Source: Acanthosepion esculentum
Lineage: Eukaryota > Mollusca > Cephalopoda > Sepiida > Sepiidae
Assembly: GCA_964036315.1 (NCBI GenBank)
Contig: OZ038509.1
Coordinates: forward strand, 30,148,968-30,212,967
DNA: 64,000 nt
Reading direction: 5' to 3'
This document shows positions 1 through 12,441 of the stretch, piece by piece; the first letter of the stretch is position 1; each line of letters opens with the position of its first letter. The notes beneath the pieces were generated by a model, which was given only the letters and a program-made list of their open reading frames with translations, did no database searches and was not told where the DNA came from. The position numbers and the translations under genes were made by a program.

Positions 1-41
1 AAATGTTAAAATCATATGTAATTATAGCAGATTATGTTATG

Positions 42-53
42 TTTCAATTGAAA
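42..53. other. 12-bp perfect palindrome at the monomer core (first copy)
   Basis: TTTCAATTGAAA equals its own reverse complement and recurs in nearly every monomer. It contains CAATTG, which is both an MfeI site and a CANNTG E-box-like core. In monomers preceded by TTATT in the 51-bp form the palindrome grows to 14 bp. Regular spacing of a dyad every 51 bp could suit a dimeric DNA-binding protein, but no binding protein can be named from sequence. It is less well kept in the diverged island, so strict constraint is not shown. Confidence 0.85.
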
Positions 54-89
54 ATGTTACAATCAAATGGAATTATAGCAGATTTTGTT

Positions 90-105
90 ATTTTCAATTG
101 AAAAT
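90..105. other. 16-bp extended palindrome of the 50-bp monomer class (first copy)
   Basis: At this junction one base before the core is missing (TTATTTTCAATTG instead of TTATGTTTCAATTG). The CAATTG cores on either side are 50 bp apart instead of 51. The deletion makes a 16-bp perfect palindrome, ATTTTCAATTGAAAAT. The same junction recurs across the window, usually every few to a dozen monomers and more rarely in zone B. It shifts the forward frame so that CAATTG is read as AAT TGA, which ends most long open frames. It is a recurring junction class, not a single mutation. Confidence 0.9.
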
Positions 106-1308
106 TTTGAAATCAAATGGAATTATAGCAGATTTTGTTATTTTTCAATTGAAAATGTTAAAATCAAATGGAATTATAGCAGATTTTGTTATTTTCAATT
201 GAAAATGTTACAATCAAATGGAATTATAGCAGATTTTGTTATGTTTCAATTGAAAATGTTACAATCAAATGGAATTATAGCAGATTTTGTTATGTTTCAA
301 TTGAAAATGTTACAATCAAATGGAATTATAGCAGATTTTGTTATTTTCAATGGAAAATGTTAAAATCAAATGGAATAATAGCAGATTTTGTTATTTTCAA
401 TTGAAAATTTTTAAATCAAATGGAATTATAGCAGATTTTGTTATGTTTCAATTGAAAATGTTAAAATCAAATGGAATTATAGAAGATTTTGTTATGTTTC
501 AATTGAAAATGTTAAAATCAAATGGAATTATAGCAGATTTTGTTATGTTTCAATTGAAAATGTTACAATCAAATGGAATTATAGGAGATTTTGGTATGTT
601 TCAATTGAAAATGTTACAATCAAATGGAATTATAGCAGATTTTGTTATTTTCAATTGAAAATGTTAAAATCAAATGGAATTATAGCAGATTTTGTTATTT
701 TCAATTGAAAATTTTCAAATCAAATGGAATTATAGCAGATTTTGTTATGTTTCAATTGAAAATGTTGAAATCAAATGGAATTACAGCAGATTTTGTTATG
801 TTTCAATTGAAAATTTTAAAATCAAATGGAATTATAGCAGATTTTGTTATGTTTCAATTGAAAATGTTAAAATCAAATGGAATTATAGCAGATTTTGTTA
901 TGTTTCAATTGAAAATGTTACAATCAAATGGAATTATAGCAGATTTTGTTATTTTCAATTGAAAATTTTTAAATCGAATGGTATTATAGCAGATTTTGTT
1001 ATGTTTCAATTGAAAATGTTAAAATCAAATGGAATTATAGCAGATTGTGTTATTTTTCAATTGAAAATGTTAAAATCAAATGGAATTATAGCAGATTTTG
1101 TCATGTTTCAATTGAAAATGTTAAAATCAAATGGAATTATAGGAGATTTTGTTATGTTTCAATTGAAAATGTTAAAATCAAATAGAATTACAGGAGATTT
1201 TGTTATGATTCAATTGAAAATGTTACAATCAAATGGAATTATAGCAGATTTATTTATTTTCAATTGAAAATTTTTAAATCAAATGGAATTATAGCAGATT
1301 TTGTTATG

Positions 1309-1512
1309 TTTCAATTGAAAATGTTAAAATCAAATGGAATTATAGCAGATTTTGTTATGTTTCAATTGAAAATGTTAAAATCAAATGGAATTATAGCAGA
1401 TTTTGTTATGTTTCAATTGAAAATGTTAAAATCAAATGGAATTATAGCAGATTTTGTTATGTTTCAATTGAAAATGTTAAAATCAAATGGAATTATAGCA
1501 GATTTTGTTATG
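1309..1512 (+). repeat. Reference run: four identical consensus 51-bp monomers
   Basis: Monomers at 1309-1359, 1360-1410, 1411-1461 and 1462-1512 are identical to each other and match the commonest type in the window, so they can serve as the reference unit. Numbering from the first T of the palindrome, the main variable sites are position 19 (A or C, TTAAAATC versus TTACAATC), position 29 (G or T, AAATGG versus AAATGT), position 38 (C or G, TAGCAG versus TAGGAG) and position 51 (G or T). Positions 15-18 also vary (ATGTTA versus ATTTTT). These few alleles combine to give each higher-order repeat its barcode. Confidence 0.95.
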
Positions 1513-2996
1513 TTTCAATTGAAAATGTTACAATCAAATGGAATTATAGCAGATTTTGTTATGTTTCAATTGAAAATGTTACAATCAAATGGAATTATAG
1601 CAGATTTTGTTATTTTCAATTGAAAATGTTAAAATCAAATGGAATTATAGCAGATTTTGTTATTTTCAATTGAAAATTTTTAAATCAAATGGAATTATAG
1701 CAGATTTTGTTATGTTTCAATTGAAAATGTTAAAATCAAATGGAATTATAGCAGATTTTGTTATGTTTCAATTGAAAATGTTAAAATCAAATGGAATTAT
1801 AGGAGATTTTGTTATGTTTCAATTGAAAATGTTAAAATCAAATGGAATTATAGCATATTTTGTTATGTTTCAATTGAAAATGTTAAAATCAAATGTAATT
1901 ATAGCAGATTATGTTATGTTTCAATTGAAAATGTTACAATCAAATGGAATTATAGCAGATTTTGTTATTTTCAATTGAAAATTTTTAAATCAAATGGAAT
2001 TATAGCAGATTTTGTTATGTTTCAATTGAAAATGTTAAAATCAAATGGAATTATAGCAGATTTTGTTATTTTTCAATTGAAAATGTTAAAATCAAATGGA
2101 ATTATAGCAGATTTTGTTATGTTTCAATTGAAAATGTTAAAATCAAATGGAATTATAGCAGATTTTGTTATTTTTCAATTGAAAATGTTAAAATCAAATG
2201 GAATTATAGCAGATTTTGTTATGTTTCAATTGAAAATGTTAAAATCAAATGGAATTATAGCAGATTTTGTTATTTTCAATTGAAAATTTTCAAATCAAAT
2301 GGAATTATAGTAGATTTTGTTATGTTTCAATTGAAAATGTTGAAATCAAATGGAATTATAGCAGATTTTGTTATGTTTCAATTGAAAATTTTAAAATCAA
2401 ATGGAATTATAGCAGATTTTGTTATGTTTCAATTGAAAATGTTAAAATCAAATGGAATTACAGGAGATTTTGTTATGATTCAATTGAAAATGTTACAATC
2501 AAATGGAATTATAGCAGATTTTGTTATGTTTCAATTGAAAATGTTAAAATCAAATGGAATTATAGGAGATTTTGTTATGTTTCAATTGAAAATGTTAAAA
2601 TCAAATGGAATTATAGCAGATTTTGTTATGTTTCAATTGAAAATGTTACAATCAAATGGAATTATAGGAGATTTTGTTATGTTTCAATTGAAAATGTTAC
2701 AATCAAATGGAATTATAGCAGATTTTGTTATTTTCAATTGAAAATGGTAAAATCAAATGGAATTATAGCAGATTTTGTAATGTTTCAATTGAAAATGTTA
2801 AAATCAAATGGAATTATAGCAGATTTTGTTATGTTTCAATTGAAAATGTTAAAATCAAATGGAATTATAGCAGATTTTGTTATGTTTCAATTGAAAATGT
2901 TAAAATCAAATGGAATTATAGGAGATTTTGTTATGTTTCAATTGAAAATCTTAAAATCAAATGGAATTATAGCATATTTTGTTATGTTTCAATTGA

Positions 2997-4179
2997 AAAT
3001 GTTAAAATCATATGTAATTATAGCAGATTATGTTATGTTTCAATTGAAAATGTTACAATCAAATGGAATTATAGCAGATTTTGTTATTTTCAATTGAAAA
3101 TTTTGAAATCAAATGGAATTATAGCAGATTTTGTTATTTTTCAATTGAAAATGTTAAAATCAAATGGAATTATAGCAGATTTTGTTATTTTCAATTGAAA
3201 ATGTTACAATCAAATGGAATTATAGCAGATTTTGTTATGTTTCAATTGAAAATGTTACAATCAAATGGAATTATAGCAGATTTTGTTATGTTTCAATTGA
3301 AAATGTTACAATCAAATGGAATTATAGCAGATTTTGTTATTTTCAATGGAAAATGTTAAAATCAAATGGAATTATAGCAGATTTTGTTATTTTCAATTGA
3401 AAATTTTTAAATCAAATGGAATTATAGCAGATTTTGTTATGTTTCAATTGAAAATGTTAAAATCAAATGGAATTATAGAAGATTTTGTTATGTTTCAATT
3501 GAAAATGTTAAAATCAAATGGAATTATAGCAGATTTTGTTATGTTTCAATTGAAAATGTTACAATCAAATGGAATTATAGGAGATTTTGGTATGTTTCAA
3601 TTGAAAATGTTACAATCAAATGGAATTATAGCAGATTTTGTTATTTTCAATTGAAAATGTTAAAATCAAATGGAATTACAGCAGATTTTGTTATTTTCAA
3701 TTGAAAATTTTCAAATCAAATGGAATTATAGCAGATTTTGTTATGTTTCAATTGAAAATGTTGAAATCAAATGGAATTACAGCAGATTTTGTTATGTTTC
3801 AATTGAAAATTTTAAAATCAAATGGAATTATAGCAGATTTTGTTATGTTTCAATTGAAAATGTTAAAATCAAATGGAATTATAGCAGATTTTGTTATGTT
3901 TCAATTGAAAATGTTACAATCAAATGGAATTATAGCAGATTTTGTTATTTTCAATTGAAAATTTTTAAATCGAATGGTATTATAGCAGATTTTGTTATGT
4001 TTCAATTGAAAATGTTAAAATCAAATGGAATTATAGCAGATTGTGTTATTTTTCAATTGAAAATGTTAAAATCAAATGGAATTATAGCAGATTTTGTCAT
4101 GTTTCAATTGAAAATGTTAAAATCAAATGGAATTATAGGAGATTTTGTTATGTTTCAATTGAAAATGTTAAAATCAAAT
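2997..4179 (+). repeat. 2,996-bp duplication, second copy
   Basis: Counterpart of 1-1183, including the unusual CAATGGAAAATG junction (near 354 and 3350), in which the palindrome core is broken by one substitution. With 50.8 bp as mean monomer length, the period corresponds to about 59 monomers, some of them 50-bp forms. Confidence 0.85.
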
Positions 4180-7100
4180 GGAATTATAGCAGATTTTGTT
4201 ATGTTTCAATTGAAAATGTTACAATCAAATGGAATTATAGGAGATTTTGTTATGTTTCAATTGAAAATGTTAAAATCAAATGGAATTATAGCAGATTTTG
4301 TTATTTTCAATTGAAAATGTTAAAATCAAATGGAATTATAGCAGATTTTGTTATTTTCAATTGAAAATTTTTAAATCAAATGGAATTATAGCAGATTTTG
4401 TTATGTTTCAATTGAAAATGTTGAAATCAAATGTAATTATAGCAGATTTTGTTATGTTTCAATTGAAAATTTTAAAATCAAATGGAATTATAGCAGATTT
4501 TGTTATGTTTCAATTGAAAATGTTAAAATCAAATGGAATTATAGCAGATTTTGTTAGGTTTCAATTGAAAATGTTACAATCAAATGGAATTATAGCAGAT
4601 TTTGTTATTTTCAATTGAAAATTTTTAAATCAAATGGAATTATAGCAGATTTTGTTATGTTTCAATTGAAAATGTTAAAATCAAATGTAATTATAGCAGA
4701 TTTTGTTATGTTTCAATTGAAAATGTTAAAATCAAATGGAATTATAGCAGATTTTTTATGTTTCAATTGAAAATGTTACCATCAAATGGAATTATAGGAG
4801 ATTTTGTTATGTTTCAATTGAAAATGTTACAATCAAATGGAATTATAGCAGATTTTGTTATGTTTCAATTGAAAATGTTAAAATCAAATGGAATTATAGC
4901 AGATTTTGTTATGTTTCAATTGAAAATGATAAAATCAAATGTAATTATAGCAGATTTTGTTATGTTTCAATTGAAAATGTTAAAATCAAATGTAATTATA
5001 GCAGATTTTGTTATGTTTCAATTGAAAATGTTACAATCAAATGGAATTATAGCAGATTTTGTTATTTTCAATTGAAAATTTTTAAATCAAATGGAATTAT
5101 AGCAGATTTTGTTAGGTTTCAATTGAAAATGTTAAAATCAAATGGAATTATAGCAGAATTTGTTATTTTTCAATTGAAAATGTTAAAATCAAATGGAATT
5201 ATAGCAGATTTTGTTATGTTTCAATTGAAAATGTTAAAATCAAATGGAATTATAGCAGATTTTGTCATGTTTCAATTGAAAATGTTACAATCAAATGGAA
5301 TTAGAGCAGATTTTGTTATTTTCAATTGAAAATGTTAAAATCAAATGGAATTATAGCAGATTTTGTTATGTTTCAATTGAAAATGTTACAATCAAATGGA
5401 ATTATAGAGGATTTTGTTATTTTCAATTGAAAATGTTACAATCAAATGGAATTATAGAAGATTTTGTTATTTTTCAAGTGAAAATGTTAAAAACCAAATG
5501 TAATTATAGCAGAATCTGTTATGTTTCAATTGAAAATGTTAAAATCAAATGGAATTATAGCAGATTTTGTTATTTTTCAATTGAAAATGTTAAAATCAAA
5601 TGGAATTATAGGAGATTTTGTTATGTTTCAATTGAAAATATTAAAATCAAATGTAATTATAGCAGATTTTGTTATGTTTCAATTGAAAATGTTAAAATCA
5701 AATGGAATTATAGCAGATTTTGTTATGTTTCAATTGAAAATATTAAAATCAAATGTAATTATAGCAGATTTTGTTATGTTTCAATTGAAAATGTTAAAAT
5801 CAAATGGAATTATAGCAGATTTTGTTATGTTTCAATTGAAAATGTTACAATCAAATGGAATTATAGCAGATTTTGTTATGTTTCAATTGAAAATGTTAAA
5901 ATCAAATGTAATTATAGCAGATTTTGTTATGTTTCTATTGAAAATGTTACAATCAAATGGAATTATAGCAGATTTTGTTATGTTTCAATTGAAAATGTTA
6001 AAATCAAATGTAATTATAGCAGATTTTGTTATGTTTCAATTGAAAATGTTAAAATCAAATGGAATTACAGGAGATTTTGTTATGATTCAATTGAAAATGT
6101 TACAATCAAATGGAATTATAGCAGATTTTGTTATTTTTCAATTGAAAATGTTAAAATCAAATGTAATTATAGCAGATTTTGTTATGTTTCAATTGAAAAT
6201 GTTAAAATCAAATGGAATTATAGAAGATTTTGTTATGTTTCAATTGAAAATGTTAAAATCAAATGGAATTATAGCAGATTTTGTTATGTTTCAATTGAAA
6301 ATGTTACAATCAAATGGAATTATAGCAGATTTTGTTATGTTTCTATTGAAAATGTTACAATCAAATGGAATTATAGCAGATTTTGTTATTTTCAATTGAA
6401 AATATTACAATCAAATGGAATTATAGCAGATTTTGTTATTTTTCAATTGAAAATGTTAAAATCAAATCGAATTATAGCAGATTTTGTTATTTTCAATTGA
6501 AACTTTTTAAATCAAATGGAATTATAGCAGATTTTGTTATGTTTCAATTGAAAATGTTAAAATCAAATGGAATTATAGCAGATTTTGTTATTTTTCAATT
6601 GAAAATGTTAAAATCAAATGGAATTATAGCAGATTTTTTATTTTCAATTGAAAATTTTTAAATCAAATGGAATTATAGCAATTTTTGTTATGTTTCAATT
6701 GAAAATGTTACTATCAAATGGAATTATAGGAAATTTTGTTATGTTTCAATTGAAAATGTTACAATCAAATGGAATTATAGCAGATTTTGTTATTTTCAAT
6801 TGAAAATGTTAAAATCAAATGGAATTACAGCAGATTTTGTTATGTTTCAATTGAAAATGTTAAAATACAAATGTAATTATAGCAGATTTTGTTATGTTTC
6901 AATTGAAAATGTTACAATCAAAAGGAATTATAGCAGATTTTGTTATTTTTCAATTGAAAATTTTTAAATCAAATGGAATTATAGGAGATTTTGTTTTTTT
7001 TCAATTGAAAATGTCAAAATCAAATGGAATTATAGCAGATTTTGTTATGTTTCAATTGAAAATGTTAAAATCAAATGGAATTATAGCAGATTTTGTTATG

Positions 7101-8310
7101 TTTCAATTGAAAATGTTACAATCAAATGGAATTATAGGAGATTTTGTTATGTTTCAATTGAAAATGTTACAATCAAATGGAATTATAGCAGATTTTGTTA
7201 TTTTCAATTGAAAATGTTAAAATCAAATGGAATTATAGCAGATTTTGTTATTTTCAATTGAAAATTTTTAAATCAAATGGAATTATAGCAGATTTTGTTA
7301 TGTTTCAATTGAAAATGTTAAAATCAAATGGAATTATAGCAGATTTTGTTATGTTTCAATTGAAAATGTTAAAATCAAATGGAATTATAGCAGATTTTGT
7401 TATGTTTCAATTGAAAATGTTACAATCAAATGGAATTATAGCAGATTTTGTTATGTTTCAATTGAAAATGTTACAATCAAATGGAATTATAGCAGATTTT
7501 GTTATTTTCAATTGCAAATGTTAAAATCAAATGGAATTATAGCAGATTTTGTTATGTTTCAATTGAAAATGTTAAAATCAAATGGAATTATAGCAGATTT
7601 TGTTATGTTTCAATTGAAAATGTTAAAATCAAATGTAATTATAGCAGATTTTGTTATGTTTCAATTGAAAATGTTAAAATCAAATGTAATTATAGCAGAT
7701 TTTGTTATGTTTCAATTGAAAATTTTACAATCAAATGGAATTATAGCAGATTTTGTTATTTTCAATTGAAAATGTTAAAATCAAATGGAATTATAGCAGA
7801 TTTTGTTATGTTTCAATTGAAAATGTTAAAATCAAATGGAATTATAGCAGATTTTGTTATTTTTCAATTGAAAATGTTAAAATCAAATGGAATTATAGCA
7901 GATTTTGTTATGTTTCAATTGAAAATGTTAAAATCAAATGGAATTATAGCAGATTTTGTTATGTTTCAATTGAAAATGTTACAATCAAATGGAATTATAG
8001 CAGATTTTGTTATTTTCAATTGAAAATTTTTAAATCAAATGGAATTATAGCAGATTTTGTTATGTTTCAATTGAAAATGTTAAAATCAAATGGAATTATA
8101 GCAGATTTTGTTATTTTCAATTGAAAATGTTACAATCAAATGGAATTATAGCAGATTTTGTTATTTTTCAATTGAAATTTTTTAAATCAAATGGAATTAT
8201 AGCAGATTTTGTTATGTTTCAATTGAAAATGTTAAAATCAAATGGAATTATAGCAGATTTTGTTATGTTTCAATTGAAAATGTTAAAATCAAATGGAATT
8301 ATAGCAGATT

Positions 8311-9734
8311 TTGTTATTTTCAATTGAAAATGTTAAAATCAAATGTAATTATAGCAGATTTTGTTATGTTTCAATTGAAAATGTTACAATCAAATGGAAT
8401 TATAGCAGATTTTGTTATGTTTCAATTGAAAATGTTAAAATCAAATGGAATTATAGCAGATTTTGTTATGTTTCAATTGAAAATGTTAAAATCAAATGGA
8501 ATTATAGCAGATTTTGTTATGTTTCAATTGAAAATGTTACAATCAAATGAAATTATAGCAGATTTTGTTATGTTTCAATTGAAAATATTAAAATCAAATG
8601 TAATTATAGCAGGTTTTGTTATGTTTCAATTGAAAATGTTAAAATCAAATGTAATTATAGCAGATTTTGTTATGTTTCAATTGAAAATGTTACAATCAAA
8701 TGGAATTATAGCAGATTTTGTTATGTTTCAATTGAAAATGTTAAAATCAAATGTAATTATAGCAGATTTTGTTATGTTTCAATTGAAAATGTTACAATCA
8801 AATGTAATTATAGCAGATTTTGTTATGTTTCAATTGAAAATGTTAAAATCAAATGTAATTATAGCAGATTTTGTTATGTTTCAATTGAAAATGTTACAAT
8901 CAAATGGAATTATAGCAGATTTTGTTATGTTTCAATTGAAAATGTTAAAATCAAATGGAATTATAGCAGATTTTGTTATGTTTCAATTGAAAATGTTACA
9001 ATCAAATGGAATTATAGCAGATTTTGTTATTTTCAATTGAAAATGTTACAATCAAATGGAATTATAGCAGATTTTGTTATTTTTCAATTGAAAATGTTAA
9101 AATCAAATGTAATTATAGCAGATTTTGTTATGTTTCAATTTAAAATGTTAAAATCAAATGGAATTATAGCAGATTTTGTTATTTTTCAATTGAAAATGTT
9201 AAAATCAAATGGAATTATAGCAGATTTTTTATGTTTCAATTGAAAATGTTACCATCAAATGGAGTTATAGGAGATTTTGTTATGTTTCAATTGAAAATGT
9301 TACAATCAAATGGAATTATAGCAGATTTTGTTATGTTTCAATTGAAAATGTTAAAATCAAATGGAATTATAGCAGATTTTGTTATGTTTCAATTGAAAAT
9401 GTTAAAATCAAATGTAATTATAGCAGATTTTGTTATGTTTCAATTGAAAATGTTAAAATCAAATGTAATTATAGCAGATTTTGTTATGTTTCAATTGAAA
9501 ATGTTACAATCAAATGGAATTATAGCAGATTTTGTTATTTTCAATTGAAAATTTTTAAATCAAATGGAATTATAGCAGATTTTGTTATGTTTCAATTGAA
9601 AATGTTAAAATCAAATGGAATTATAGCAGAATTTGTTATTTTTCAAGTGAAAATGTTAAAATCAAATGGAATTATAGCAGATTTTGTTATGTTTCAATTG
9701 AAAATGTTAAAATCAAATGGAATTATAGCAGATT
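8311..9734 (+). repeat. 1,424-bp tandem duplication, first copy
   Basis: Followed immediately by a second copy at a constant offset of 1,424 bp. Matching sequence can be followed from about 8,226 (versus 9,650) to about 9,738 (versus 11,162). Shared private variants include AGCAGGTTTTG (near 8,610 and 10,034), a T-for-G core change TCAATTTAAAATG (near 9,137 and 10,561) and ACCATCAAATGGAGTT (near 9,250 and 10,674). About 28 monomers. Confidence 0.9.
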
Positions 9735-11158
9735 TTGTTATTTTCAATTGAAAATGTTAAAATCAAATGTAATTATAGCAGATTTTGTTATGTTTCAATT
9801 GAAAATGTTACAATCAAATGGAATTATAGCAGATTTTGTTATGTTTCAATTGAAAATGTTAAAATCAAATGGAATTATAGCAGATTTTGTTATGTTTCAA
9901 TTGAAAATGTTAAAATCAAATGGAATTATAGCAGATTTTGTTATGTTTCAATTGAAAATGTTACAATCAAATGAAATTATAGCAGATTTTGTTATGTTTC
10001 AATTGAAAATATGAAAATCAAATGTAATTATAGCAGGTTTTGTTATGTTTCAATTGAAAATGTTAAAATCAAATGTAATTATAGCAGATTTTGTTATGTT
10101 TCAATTGAAAATGTTACAATCAAATGGAATTATAGCAGATTTTGTTATGTTTCAATTGAAAATGTTAAAATCAAATGTAATTATAGCAGATTTTGTTATG
10201 TTTCAATTGAAAATGTTACAATCAAATGTAATTATAGCAGATTTTGTTATGTTTCAATTGAAAATGTTAAAATCAAATGTAATTATAGCAGATTTTGTTA
10301 TGTTTCAATTGAAAATGTTACAATCAAATGGAATTATAGCAGATTTTGTTATGTTTCAATTGAAAATGTTAAAATCAAATGGAATTATAGCAGATTTTGT
10401 TATGTTTCAATTGAAAATGTTACAATCAAATGGAATTATAGCAGATTTTGTTATTTTCAATTGAAAATGTTACAATCAAATTGAATTATAGCAGATTTTG
10501 TTATTTTTCAATTGAAAATGTTAAAATCAAATGTAATTATAGCAGATTTTGTTATGTTTCAATTTAAAATGTTAAAATCAAATGGAATTATAGCAGATTT
10601 TGTTATTTTTCAATTGAAAATGTTAAAATCAAATGGAATTATAGCAGATTTTTTATGTTTCAATTGAAAATGTTACCATCAAATGGAGTTATAGGAGATT
10701 TTGTTATGTTTCAATTGAAAATGTTACAATCAAATGGAATTATAGCAGATTTTGTTATGTTTCAATTGAAAATGTTAAAATCAAATGGAATTATAGCAGA
10801 TTTTGTTATGTTTCAATTGAAAATGTTAAAATCAAATGTAATTATAGCAGATTTTGTTATGTTTCAATTGAAAATGTTAAAATCAAATGTAATTATAGCA
10901 GATTTTGTTATGTTTCAATTGAAAATGTTACAATCAAATGGAATTATAGCAGATTTTGTTATTTTCAATTGAAAATTTTTAAATCAAATGGAATTATAGC
11001 AGATTTTGTTATGTTTCAATTGAAAATGTTAAAATCAAATGGAATTATAGCAGAATTTGTTATTTTTCAAGTGAAAATGTTAAAATCAAATGGAATTATA
11101 GCAGATTTTGTTATGTTTCAATTGAAAATGTTAAAATCAAATGGAATTATAGCAGATT
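9735..11158 (+). repeat. 1,424-bp tandem duplication, second copy
   Basis: Differs from the first copy by at least two substitutions that I can place: T at 8589 to G at 10013, and G at 9058 to T at 10482. The first turns ATATTAAAATC into ATATGAAAATC and adds a TGA to the frame that is open for 238 codons in copy one. The absence of any compensating change fits non-coding DNA. The right part of this copy (from about 10,655) also matches 4,760-5,560. Confidence 0.9.
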
Positions 11159-12441
11159 TTGTCATGTTTCAATTGAAAATGTTACAATCAAATGGAATTA
11201 TAGCAGATTTTGTTATTTTCAATTGAAAATGTTAAAATCAAATGGAATTATAGCAGATTTTGTTATGTTTCAATTGAAAATGTTACAATCAAATGGAATT
11301 ATAGAGGATTTTGTTATTTTCAATTGAAAATGTTACAATCAAATGGAATTATAGAAGATTTTGTTATTTTTCAAGTGAAAATGTTAAAAACCAAATGTAA
11401 TTATAGCAGAATCTGTTATGTTTCAATTGAAAATGTTAAAATCAAATGGAATTATAGCAGATTTTGTTATTTTTCAATTGAAAATGTTAAAATCAAATGG
11501 AATTATAGCAGATTTTGTTATGTTTCAATTGAAAATGTTAAAATCAAATGGAATTATAGCAGATTTTGTTATGTTTCAATTGAAAATGTTAAAATCAAAT
11601 GGAATTATAGCAGATTTTGTTATGTTTCAATTGAAAATGTTAAAATCAAATGGAATTATAGCAGATTTTGTTATGTTTCAATTGAAAATGTTACAATCAA
11701 ATGGAATTATAGCAGATTTTGTTATTTTCAATTGAAAATGTTAAAATCAAATGGAATTATAGCAGATTTTGTTATGTTTCAATTGAAAATGTTAAAATCA
11801 AATGGAATTATAGCAGATTTTGTTATGTTTCAATTGAAAATGTTACAATCAAATGGAATTATAGGAGATTTTGTTATGTTTCAATTGAAAATGTTAAAAT
11901 CAAATGTAATTATAGCAGATTTTGTTATGTTTCAATTGAAAATGTTACAATCAAATGGAATTATAGCAGATTTTGTTATGTTTCAATTGAAAATGTTAAA
12001 ATCAAATGTAATTATAGCAGATTTTGTTATGTCTCAATTGAAAATGTTACAATCAAATGGAATTATAGCAGATTTTGTTATTTTTCAATTGAAAATCTTA
12101 AAATCAAATGGAATTATAACAGATTTTGTTATGTTTCAATTGAAAATGTTAAAATCAAACGTAATTATAGCAGATTTTGTTATGTTTCAATTGAAAATGT
12201 TACAATCAAATGGAATTATAGCAGATTTTGTTATTTTCAATTGAAAATGATACAATCAAATGGAATTATAGCAGATTTTGTTATTTTTCAATTGAAAATG
12301 TTACAATCAAATGGAATTATAGCAGATTTTGTTATTTTCAATTGAAAATGTTAAAATCAAATGGAATTATAGCAGATTTTGTTATGTTTCAATTGAAAAT
12401 GTTAAAATCAAATGGAATTATAGCAGATTTTGTTATTTTAA

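Larger units (their letters stand above)
1..1183 (+). repeat. 2,996-bp duplication, first copy (left end outside window)
   Basis: Matches 2997-4179 at a constant offset of 2,996 bp. I see two substitutions between the copies: A at 377 versus T at 3373, and T at 683 versus C at 3679. Identity stops after 1183/4179, where this copy reads AATAGAATTACAGGAG and the other AATGGAATTATAGCAG. The copy begins before the window, so the true length of the duplicated segment is unknown. The low divergence indicates a recent event. Confidence 0.85.
1..4740 (+). repeat. Zone A: homogenised HOR with a 2,996-bp period
   Basis: Ordinary monomers in which 50-bp junctions recur every few units. Two kinds of marker monomer are present: TAGGAG (for example near 585, 1143, 1803) and AAAATTTTTAAATC following a 50-bp junction (for example near 405, 965, 1265, 1675, 1978). 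Rare private variants let parts be matched. The GATTATGTTATG monomer occurs near 31, 1909 and 3028. The AATTACAGGAG / TTATGATTC pair occurs near 1190 and 2460. The CATATTTTG variant occurs near 1855 and 2974. These show overlapping duplications of about 1,119, 1,575 and 2,996 bp. Confidence 0.85.

Noticed and set aside
42..105. Palindromes as MITE termini, transcription terminators or strong cruciforms
   Set aside because: Arms are only 6-8 bp with no loop and no T-run after a GC stem, and they occur in nearly every monomer. They may be protein sites, but nothing supports the other readings.
5295..6500. Long repetitive ORFs (401, 344, 475 codons and many shorter) as real repeat proteins
   Set aside because: They are products of a 51-bp period in which two frames are open at once. 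Frame and length follow monomer length classes, young copies carry stops freely, and no domain or initiation signal is seen.
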